From: Acidobacteriota bacterium
GTDB lineage: Bacteria; Acidobacteriota; Terriglobia; Acidiferrales; 2-02-FULL-67-57
DNA: 12,392 nucleotides
Direction of reading: 5' to 3'
Assembly: GCA_016189965.1 (NCBI GenBank)
Contig: JACPRL010000081.1
Span: 1 to 12,392, forward strand
Shown here: positions 7,404 through 12,392 of the stretch, in pieces
Numbering within the stretch: position 1 is the first letter of the stretch
Layout of the letters: every line of letters starts with the position of its first letter
Notes under the pieces: model-generated
Databases searched by the model: none
The model's input: only the letters and a program-made list of their open reading frames with translations
Told to the model about the DNA's origin: nothing
Translations under genes and position numbers: made by a program

Positions 7404-7444
7404 GGTTCGGCTTCTCCCAGCGGCGGGAGCCGCTGGGCTGAACC
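7404..7444 (+). promoter_or_regulatory. Strong hairpin in the sdhA-sdhB intergenic region
   Basis: A perfect 9-bp stem, CCCAGCGGC (7416-7424) with GCCGCTGGG (7429-7437), is closed by GGGA. An outer stem GGTTC (7404-7408) with GAACC (7440-7444) encloses it. A short TTTT lies 8 bases later, too far for a standard terminator. It falls inside the sdh operon about 45 bases before sdhB and could set the ratio of SdhB to SdhA by partial termination or by protecting an mRNA end. Confidence 0.6.
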
Positions 7445-7488
7445 TCTGTTTTGAGTAAAGAGGAGCAAGGGTTGAGGCGAGCCAAGTA

Positions 7489-8187
7489 ATGAAGGTCAAG
7501 CTGCGCATCAAGCGATTCGAGCGGGGGAAGGACCGGGAGCCCTACTGGGCGGAGTACGAAGTGGAGGCGGAGCCGACCGACCGGCTGCTCGACGCCCTGC
7601 ATGCGGTGAAGTGGTACCAGGACGGCACGCTGGCCTTCCGGCGCTCCTGCGCCCACGGCGTGTGCGGCTCGGACGCGATGCTCATCAACGGGGTGAACCG
7701 GCTGGCCTGCAAGGTGCTGCTGAAGGATTTGGGGCAGCGCATCACGGTGGAGCCGATGCGGGGCTTCGCGGTGATCAAGGACCTGGTGGTGGAGTTCGAC
7801 CGTTTTATGGAAAAGTACCGCTTGGTCGAGCCGTACCTGAAGGCGGGAAGCGAGCCGCCGGCGAAAGAGCGGTTGCAGACGCCGGAGGAGCGGGAGCGGT
7901 TCGACGATACGACGAAGTGCATCCTGTGCGGTGCGTGCACGACGTCGTGCCCGTCGTTCTGGTCGAACCCGGACTACCTGGGCCCGGCGGCCATTGTGCA
8001 GGCGCACCGGTTCCTGTTTGATTCGCGGGACGAAGCGACCGCCGAGCGGCTGGTGGTGCTGGGCGCGCGCGATGGCGTGTGGCGCTGCCGGACGATTTAC
8101 AACTGCACGGACGCCTGCCCACGGGGCATTGAGGTGACGCGGGCCATCGGCGAAGTTAAAAAGGCGCTGCTGCTGGGCAAAAGGTAG
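7489..8187 (+). CDS. sdhB: Succinate dehydrogenase iron-sulfur subunit
   Basis: Carries electrons from FAD in SdhA to quinone through three iron-sulfur clusters. The product is 232 residues. The N-terminal ferredoxin domain has SCAHGVCGSDAM and LAC, giving Cys54, Cys59, Asp62 and Cys74 for the [2Fe-2S] cluster; Asp in the third position is a known natural variant, also found in the E. coli enzyme. CILCGACTTSCP (Cys144, 147, 150 and 154) and CRTIYNCTDACP (Cys200, 206, 210) supply the [4Fe-4S] and [3Fe-4S] clusters. The ATG at 7489 is the natural start for KVKLRIKRF; its ribosome site is weak (GAGGCGAG upstream). It lies 117 bases after sdhA, with a repeat and a hairpin in the gap, which is wide for an sdh operon. 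Confidence 0.96.
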   Translation: MKVKLRIKRFERGKDREPYWAEYEVEAEPTDRLLDALHAVKWYQDGTLAFRRSCAHGVCGSDAMLINGVNRLACKVLLKDLGQRITVEPMRGFAVIKDLVVEFDRFMEKYRLVEPYLKAGSEPPAKERLQTPEERERFDDTTKCILCGACTTSCPSFWSNPDYLGPAAIVQAHRFLFDSRDEATAERLVVLGARDGVWRCRTIYNCTDACPRGIEVTRAIGEVKKALLLGKR

Positions 8188-8208
8188 GCGCGGCCGCCGG
8201 GCTTGCCG

Positions 8209-8214
8209 TATAAT
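8209..8214 (+). promoter_or_regulatory. Perfect TATAAT -10 box before the GAF gene
   Basis: TATAAT lies 21 bases after the sdhB stop and 38 bases before the GAF ATG. No good -35 box is visible at 17-base spacing, so it may depend on an activator. A start near 8221 would leave a leader of about 32 bases and allow the GAF gene to be transcribed apart from sdh. Confidence 0.45.
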
Positions 8215-8252
8215 GGTGCGGAGCAGGGAAACGAATCCGCAGGAGTAGAGGA

Positions 8253-8777
8253 ATGAGCACGCAGACGACCGGGGTGGCCCGGGTGATCGCTGAGATGGTG
8301 AAGGGCAAGACAGAGCTCGACCCTGAGCTCGGCGGGCAGGTGGCCGGGGCGCTGGCCAAGCACTTCAAGGTGTCGACGGACGAGGTGGCGATTCTCCGCT
8401 TGGCGCCCCGGGGCAAGCAGTTGGAGTTTGTGGTGCCGGAGAAGCTGGCGAACATCGGCACCATTCCCCTGACCAGCACCCACGCGCTCGCGGTGCGCAC
8501 GGTGCGGGACGGCCGGTCGGAGTTCGTCAACAGCTTCGGCAGCTCGCAGCATCCCACGGTGTTCGAGGGCGTAAGACTGAAGAGAGGCGAAACGAGCGAC
8601 CCCATCCAGAAGATTGTCAGCGTGCCCATCCAGGTGGGCGGGAAGGCGGTGGGGGCCATCCAGGTGTCGCGCAAGGGAAAGAGCGCGGGCGCTGCCGGGG
8701 CGGACTTCGGGGCGGCGGACGTTGAGGTGCTCACGCAGGTGGCGGCGTCGCTGGCGGCGTGTTTCCAGCCGAAGTAG
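8253..8777 (+). CDS. GAF-domain protein, stand-alone
   Basis: A 174-residue protein with no signal peptide and no attached kinase, cyclase or DNA-binding domain. Residues about 20-172 fit a GAF fold: an N-terminal helix (VARVIAEMVKGKTELDP), a core strand DEVAILRLAP, then KIVSVPIQVGGKAVGAIQVSRKG, the paired strands typical of GAF, and a final helix DVEVLTQVAASLAACF. GAF domains bind small ligands, tetrapyrroles or iron-sulfur centres, or act as dimerisation sensors; no ligand can be named here. AGGAG at 8241-8245 stands 7 bases before the ATG. It follows sdhB by 65 bases with its own TATAAT box, so it may be read through from sdh or expressed separately. A role in sensing linked to succinate dehydrogenase is only a guess from position. 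Confidence 0.8.
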   Translation: MSTQTTGVARVIAEMVKGKTELDPELGGQVAGALAKHFKVSTDEVAILRLAPRGKQLEFVVPEKLANIGTIPLTSTHALAVRTVRDGRSEFVNSFGSSQHPTVFEGVRLKRGETSDPIQKIVSVPIQVGGKAVGAIQVSRKGKSAGAAGADFGAADVEVLTQVAASLAACFQPK

Positions 8778-8825
8778 TGCTGTTCCAGTTTTTCGCGCTA
8801 ATCATGTGCTTGCTTTATTCAAGGG

Positions 8826-8953
8826 ATTCTTCGCTTCGCCCCGCCATTTCTGGAGATTGTGTCGGCACCTGGCACCGCCCGGCTCGGCTGCTACCGTCGG
8901 CGATGCCGCCCGAAGCCATCACCGGAAAGGGCAGGGCTTCGCTCAGAATGACA
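8826..8953. repeat. Degenerate TTCGCT / AATGACA repeat remnant
   Basis: The 213-bp space between the GAF and phosphoesterase genes has no coding signal. ATTCTTCGC (8826-8834) and AGAATGACA (8945-8953) resemble the ends of the TTCG-rich blocks seen elsewhere in the window, where AATGACA also recurs (953, 11300, 12055). The arms match only loosely, so this is a low-confidence decayed copy. Confidence 0.3.
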
Positions 8954-8990
8954 CCTCTTGGTTGTCCGTGGCGTAGTAGCCGGGAACACC

Positions 8991-11111
8991 GTGGCTGATT
9001 TCCCGTCTCATCGCAGCCGAACCGTCTTTGTTCTGGCCAGCCTGCTGCTTGTGTGTGTGCTGGCTGGGCCGGCGGGGGCGCAAGAGAGCGTCACCCTCAC
9101 GGTGCTGGCGACGACCGACGTGCACGGCCACGTCTGGCCTCATGACTATCTGGCGGGGCGCGGCGCCGAGCGCGGGCTGGCGAAAGTTTCGAGCTATGTG
9201 AAGAGCGTGCGGGCACGGCAGCCGCACACACTGCTGCTCGATTGCGGCGACACTTTTCAGGGGACGCCGCTGGCCTATCTCTACGCCGAGAAGCACACGC
9301 GGGAGGCGAACCCGGTGGCGGCGGCGATGAACCGCATGGGCTACGACGCCATGGCGGTGGGGAACCACGAGTGGAACATGGGCCTGGCGACGCTCTGGCG
9401 GTTGAAGGAGCAGGCGCGCTTCCCGATTCTGGGCGCCAACGTCGTCTCCACCTACCACGACTCGTTGCGGGACTTCGAGCCCTACGTGATTCGGCGGGTG
9501 GGCGGCGTGCGAGTGGCGATTCTGGGGATGGTGACGCCGGCGGTGCCGCGCTGGGACCCGCCCGAACACCGCGCGGGCTACGAGTTCCGCGACCTCGTGG
9601 AGACGGCGAAGCGATTGGTGCCCGGGCTGCGGCGCCGCGCCGACGTCGTCATCCTGATTGTCCACTCCGGCTTGGGCCGCCGCGAGGAGACGGGCGAACC
9701 GCTGGCCAACATTTATCCCGAGGAAGACCGCGTTTGGGACATCGCCGAGCAGCTGCCGGGGCTCGACGTCATCCTGTTCGGCCACAGCCACCGCGAGCTG
9801 GCGGAGAAGCTCGTGAATGGGGTGCTGCTGGTGCAGGCGAAGAACTGGGCGCAGTCGGTGGCGGAAGTGGAGCTGCGTTTGACGCGCGAGGGGCAGGGCT
9901 GGCGCCTGGCGGAGAAAACGAGCCGCGTCGTTCCGATGGATGCTTCGATTGCTGCCGATGAAGAGATTCTGGAGTTGACGCGCGCCGCCCACGAACGCAC
10001 GGAGGAGTACTTGAACACGGTGGTGACGCGCGTGGAGACTGAGCTCGACGCGCGGACGGGCCGGCTGGAGGACCACCCGCTGGTGGAGCTGATCCATAAA
10101 GCGCAGCGGCACTACGGGCGCGCCGACGTGTCGCTGGCAGCGCTGTTTTCTACCGGGGCGCGCCTGGGGCCGGGGCCGGTGACGGTGCGCGACATCTATC
10201 GGCTCTACTTCTACGAGAACAAGCTCTTCACGGTGGAAATCACCGGGGCGCAACTGAAAGAGGCGCTCGAGTACGCCGCCCGCGTCTTCAAGAGCTACCC
10301 CTGGCCGGCGGGCGAGTCGCCCTTCGCTGATGTGCCGGGCTACAACTTCGACATGGCCGATGGGGTGAGCTACCGGATTGATCTGCGGCGGCCGGTGGGC
10401 GAGCGCATCGTGGACTTGGAGTTTGGCGGCGCGCCGCTCAAGCCGGAGCAGCGGCTGCGGGTGGCGCTCAACAGCTACCGCTGGTCGGGGGGCGGTGGCT
10501 ATGAGATGTTGCGGCACGCCAAGATTGTCGAGCGGGTGGACCGGCAGGTGCGCGAGCTCATCATTGACTACGTGCGCGAGCAGAAGCGGATCGAGACAGC
10601 GGCGGACGGCAACTGGGAGATTGTGCCGGCCGAAGCCCGGCAGGCGCTGGTGGAGTGGGTGACGCGGCCGCAGCCGCCGGTGGCAGTGCGGAGCGAAGCC
10701 GAACTGGAACGAGCGGTGCGGGCGCGGCCGGACGAGTGGGCGTTGCACGTGGAGTTGGTCGAGGCGAGCGCCGCGGCCGGGCGCTTGCCTGAGCGGGCGC
10801 AGTGGTACAAGCAGTGGCTCGGCGAGCAGCCCGACTACGCGCCAGCGGACCCGGCGCGCCAGGCGATGCTGCACGCGGCGCTCGGGTCGGTGCACTGGCG
10901 GGCGGGGAACCTGCGCGAGGCGCGCAGCGAGTACCGGCAGGCGGTGCGGCTGGAGGCGTCGAGCCGGGCGTACACCGAGGCCTTGAGCACGCTCGAGGCC
11001 GAAGCGGGCTGGCAGGGGCGCGACACGCTCATTGTGGTGCTGTTGCTGCTGGCCATCGTGGGTTACGTGGGGCTGCGCCACCCACGCTGGGTGCGGGCAC
11101 GGCGCGGTTGA
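8991..11111 (+). CDS. Exported, membrane-anchored 5'-nucleotidase/cyclic-nucleotide phosphoesterase with TPR-like tail
   Basis: A 706-residue calcineurin-type metallophosphoesterase of the UshA/CpdB family, likely hydrolysing nucleotides or 2',3'-cyclic nucleotides in the periplasm. Residues 1-31 are a signal peptide ending AGPAGAQ. The metallophosphatase domain (about 35-300) has all metal motifs: TTDVHGH (Asp43, His45), DCGDTF (Asp87), GNHE (Asn125, His126), HSGLG (His225) and FGHSH (His265, His267). The 5'-nucleotidase C-terminal domain (about 330-530) shows LFSTGARLG, YFYENKLFTVEITG and NSYRWSGGGGYEML. Residues about 570-670 are helical and TPR-like (LHAALGSVHWRAGNLREARS). A final membrane helix at 679-694 is followed by a basic tail RHPRWVRARRG, placing the enzyme outside and the tail inside. 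The last two parts are unusual for the family. The GTG start is chosen to begin the signal peptide; its ribosome site is poor, so a nearby alternative start (TTG at 8958) is possible. Confidence 0.9.
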   Translation: MADFPSHRSRTVFVLASLLLVCVLAGPAGAQESVTLTVLATTDVHGHVWPHDYLAGRGAERGLAKVSSYVKSVRARQPHTLLLDCGDTFQGTPLAYLYAEKHTREANPVAAAMNRMGYDAMAVGNHEWNMGLATLWRLKEQARFPILGANVVSTYHDSLRDFEPYVIRRVGGVRVAILGMVTPAVPRWDPPEHRAGYEFRDLVETAKRLVPGLRRRADVVILIVHSGLGRREETGEPLANIYPEEDRVWDIAEQLPGLDVILFGHSHRELAEKLVNGVLLVQAKNWAQSVAEVELRLTREGQGWRLAEKTSRVVPMDASIAADEEILELTRAAHERTEEYLNTVVTRVETELDARTGRLEDHPLVELIHKAQRHYGRADVSLAALFSTGARLGPGPVTVRDIYRLYFYENKLFTVEITGAQLKEALEYAARVFKSYPWPAGESPFADVPGYNFDMADGVSYRIDLRRPVGERIVDLEFGGAPLKPEQRLRVALNSYRWSGGGGYEMLRHAKIVERVDRQVRELIIDYVREQKRIETAADGNWEIVPAEARQALVEWVTRPQPPVAVRSEAELERAVRARPDEWALHVELVEASAAAGRLPERAQWYKQWLGEQPDYAPADPARQAMLHAALGSVHWRAGNLREARSEYRQAVRLEASSRAYTEALSTLEAEAGWQGRDTLIVVLLLLAIVGYVGLRHPRWVRARRG

Positions 11112-11114
11112 ATT

Positions 11115-11252
11115 CCAGCCACAGAAGCACCCTTCGGCTTCGCTCCCTTCGACTACGCTCAGGGCAAGCAGGGCAAGCAGAGGCATAGAGAGAGACGAGT
11201 TCTTGTTTGTGAACCGCTGCTTCCTCCGTGTCTCTGTAACTCTGTGGCCAGA
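11115..11252. repeat. Composite repeat: octamer fragments around a TTCG palindrome block, with a minus-oriented CACAGAG array
   Basis: Just after the phosphoesterase stop, CCACAGAAGCACC (octamer-type) runs into a TTCG-rich block that includes CCCTTCGACTACG (11145-11157), identical to 11898-11910, and ends CTCAGGGCAAGCA. Octamer-like AGCAGAGGCATAGAGAGAG resumes afterwards, as though the block had been inserted into an older array. At 11223-11246 a clean three-unit octamer array, CACAGAGT, TACAGAGA and CACGGAGG, lies on the minus strand, downstream of the PDZ gene in its transcript direction. Confidence 0.6.
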
Positions 11253-11284
11253 GTTGCAGGAGTTGTGGAATAACTTCCAGACTG

Positions 11285-11325
11285 TTCGCCCTCCGGGCGA
11301 ATGACAGACAAGAATGTCTGTCCCA
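11285..11325. repeat. Double-hairpin repeat element, copy 2
   Basis: The first hairpin has the 7-bp stem TTCGCCC (11285-11291) with GGGCGAA (11295-11301) and loop TCC. The second has the 8-bp stem GACAGACA (11303-11310) with TGTCTGTC (11315-11322) and loop AGAA. The layout matches copy 1 at 932-978. The fifth stem base of the second hairpin is followed in both copies by a paired difference (G-C there, A-T here), so pairing has been preserved. Confidence 0.65.
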
Positions 11326-11357
11326 CCGCAACCGAAGAAAGCCAGCGCGAAGCCCTC

Positions 11358-11380
11358 AGGGGCTAAAGCCCCTAGTTTTT
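11358..11380 (+). terminator. Hairpin plus T-run, terminator-like
   Basis: AGGGGC and GCCCCT pair around TAAA (11358-11373), followed by AG and TTTTT (11376-11380), the layout of a Rho-independent terminator for plus-strand transcripts. It lies 247 bases past the phosphoesterase stop, which is far but with no gene between. It is also the first of three hairpins in a row, so it may equally be part of a repeat element. Confidence 0.5.
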
Positions 11381-11382
11381 CC

Positions 11383-11412
11383 GACGCTCTTGCGTCAGGG
11401 CTGAAGCCCTGA
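11383..11412. repeat. Tandem hairpins after the terminator-like stem
   Basis: GACGC/GCGTC with a TCTT loop (11383-11396) overlaps by two bases TCAGGGC/GCCCTGA with a TGAA loop (11395-11412). The GGGC-TRAA-GCCC core is the same as in the stem at 11358. Together they lie 29 bases past the end of the minus-strand PDZ gene and could terminate or cap that transcript. Confidence 0.55.
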
Positions 11413-11440
11413 CCCTATCAACTCGGTTCCGCAATAGCTT

Positions 11441-11809
11441 CTAGTAGGCGACGCCGACGCGGAAGAGCACGGGCATCTCCAGCGTCTGGTCCTTTCGCCG
11501 CACGGTGAAGGACTCGGCCTGACGGCTCAGCGCGAAGACTTCTTCCAGGGTCTTCCTGCCGATGGGCTGGCGGTCAATGGCGATAATCTCATCGCCCTTC
11601 TTGTAGCCCATCTCTTCCGCTTCCGAGTTTCTTTTTACTTTGGTGACGCGCAAGCGGAAGCCGCGGTCTTTCGCCGGCTCCCATTTCAGCTCGGCGCCGG
11701 CGTCGACGGTGAGTTTCGTCTCGTCCTTGGATTTGCTCCAAGGCCAGGCGAAGGCGGGCGGCGCCACCAGGGCTGCCAGCGCCAGTGCCAGAGCCGCGCG
11801 CGCTACCAT
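11441..11809 (-). CDS. Secreted single-PDZ-domain protein
   Basis: A 122-residue protein of unknown specific role. Residues 1-21 form an alanine-rich signal peptide with AFA before WPW. The mature protein is essentially one PDZ domain (about residues 50-115). GFRLRVTKVKRNSEAEEMGYKKGDEIIAIDRQPI carries the usual pattern of a carboxylate-binding strand, a helix and the G-x-K-x-GDEI turn; LEEVFALSRQAESFTVRRKD completes the fold. No protease domain is attached, so unlike HtrA or site-2 protease relatives it is probably a binding or adaptor protein in the periplasm. The ATG has GAGGAG 6 bases upstream on the minus strand. It is transcribed leftward into the repeat-rich spacer. It lies 284 bases from the inositol-phosphate synthase stop, probably as a separate unit. 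Confidence 0.85.
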   Translation of the reverse strand: MVARAALALALAALVAPPAFAWPWSKSKDETKLTVDAGAELKWEPAKDRGFRLRVTKVKRNSEAEEMGYKKGDEIIAIDRQPIGRKTLEEVFALSRQAESFTVRRKDQTLEMPVLFRVGVAY

Positions 11810-11897
11810 CCGCTCTCCTCGCTGATGGCGTTCTTGTTCAGTTTATCCCCTTGGCTGGCGAAGTTCCATCTCAAATTGAGCGACAAGTGGCCAGCGA

Positions 11898-12060
11898 CCC
11901 TTCGACTACGTCCCGCTGCGCGGGACTTCGCTCCCTTCGGCTGCGCTCAGGGTCTACGCTGCGCTTCGACAGGGCAAGCAAGCGACAAGCGAAAAGCAGA
12001 TTCCTCGCCGCCAGGGCGCTCAAGGGCTTCCCTCGACTCCGCTCGGGACAGGCGGAATGA
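11898..12060. repeat. Mosaic of degenerate TTCGACT/CTCAGGG palindromic repeats
   Basis: The spacer between the PDZ and inositol-phosphate synthase genes contains CCCTTCGACTACG (identical to 11145-11157), then the perfect GTCCCGC/GCGGGAC hairpin (11910-11926) also found at 853-870. It continues with CCCTTCGGCTGCGCTCAGGG, CTTCGACAGGGCAAGCAAG and, at the end, GGAATGACAG as in copy 1 of the double hairpin. The pieces recur in different orders across the window, suggesting repeated insertion and decay. Confidence 0.55.
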
Positions 12061-12068
12061 CAGATTCT

Positions 12069-12092
12069 CCTTTGTGTCTTTGTGACTTTGTG
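12069..12092 (-). repeat. CACAAAG octamer tandem array after the inositol-phosphate synthase gene
   Basis: On the minus strand, three octamers CACAAAGT, CACAAAGA and CACAAAGG begin one base after the TAG stop of the upstream gene. This is the same arrangement and orientation as at the end of sdhA. Confidence 0.8.
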
Positions 12093-12093
12093 G

Positions 12094-12392
12094 CTAGTCG
12101 TAGTATTCGGTGCCGAGGTGGGTGATGAGCTGCTCGCCGCGCAGCCAGCGCAGGGTGTTCTTGAGCTTCATCAGTTGGATGAAGAGGTCGTGCTCGGGGT
12201 AGAGCTCCGGGGCGCACATGGGTGACTTGAAGTAGAAGCTGAGCCACTCCTGGATGCCGCGCAGGCCGGCGCGCTGGGCGAGGTCGAGGAAGAGCACCAG
12301 GTCGAGCACCAGCGGGGCGGCGAGGATGGAGTCGCGGCAGAGAAAATCAATCTTGATCTGCATGGGGTAGCCGAGCCAGCCGAAGATGTCGA
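12094..12392 (-). CDS. ino1: Inositol-3-phosphate synthase, C-terminal part (cut by window edge)
   Basis: Converts glucose 6-phosphate to 1D-myo-inositol 3-phosphate using NAD+, the committed step for inositol and inositol lipids, in the cytoplasm. The last 98 residues are visible; the frame stays open to the window edge, reading DIFGWLGYPMQIKIDFLCRDSILAAP there, so the methionine at 12363 is internal. The CRDSILAAPLVLDLV stretch is the conserved family motif near the active site. SPMCAPELYPEHDLFIQLMKLKNTLR is the usual C-terminal segment of this bacterial type. The catalytic core and NAD-binding part lie to the right of the window. The stop TAG abuts a CACAAAG octamer array. Confidence 0.9.
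   Translation of the reverse strand, partial: DIFGWLGYPMQIKIDFLCRDSILAAPLVLDLVLFLDLAQRAGLRGIQEWLSFYFKSPMCAPELYPEHDLFIQLMKLKNTLRWLRGEQLITHLGTEYYD

Noticed and set aside
7669..7674. Asp in place of the third cysteine of the SdhB [2Fe-2S] motif (CGSD)
   Set aside because: This is a known functional variant shared with the E. coli enzyme, so it is not evidence of a defective subunit.
8943..11186. A 747-residue open frame on the minus strand opposite the phosphoesterase gene
   Set aside because: It mirrors the plus-strand gene in a GC-rich region where stops are rare. Its translation is Arg/His/Pro-rich with no domain, whereas the plus strand has complete enzyme motifs and a signal peptide.

Overview
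The window is a high-GC chromosomal segment, roughly two-thirds G+C by eye, from a free-living respiring bacterium. Gene content (LDH-like malate dehydrogenase, four-subunit succinate dehydrogenase, inositol-3-phosphate synthase, many secreted small-domain proteins) and intergenic spaces full of short degenerate repeats suggest Acidobacteriota or a similar environmental lineage. That assignment is an inference from style, because no rRNA or tRNA is present. I see no transposase, phage gene, CRISPR array or tRNA.

Layout. (1) The 3' part of malate dehydrogenase, mdh (+), enters from the left. (2) A 435-bp gene-free stretch between convergent genes holds several hairpins and tandem repeats. (3) A minus-strand cluster reads right to left: secreted SH3-like protein, secreted M19 dipeptidase fused to an alpha/beta hydrolase, secreted cyclophilin, and a small Rieske-fold protein. 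(4) Divergent from it across about 260 bp is sdhC-sdhD-sdhA-sdhB (+), followed by a GAF-domain protein with its own perfect TATAAT box. (5) A large secreted, membrane-anchored 5'-nucleotidase-type phosphoesterase (+) follows. (6) A 329-bp repeat-rich spacer comes next, then a minus-strand secreted PDZ protein. (7) The 3' end of inositol-3-phosphate synthase (-) runs off the right edge.

How the genes work together. SdhCDAB oxidises succinate to fumarate and passes electrons to quinone. Malate dehydrogenase acts two steps later in the TCA cycle, so the window carries two TCA functions separated by an unrelated envelope cluster. The minus-strand cluster is mostly exported proteins (peptide hydrolysis, proline isomerisation, SH3-like binding).

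Most unusual points. The Rieske-fold protein keeps both cluster cysteines but has lost both histidine ligands. The dipeptidase-hydrolase fusion has an abrupt codon-usage change at the domain junction. A family of 8-9-nt tandem repeats sits just after stop codons, always in the orientation of the upstream transcript. A double-hairpin repeat occurs in two copies whose stems differ by compensatory base changes. I did not find a clearly new multi-gene system; the repeats and the two odd proteins are the best leads.
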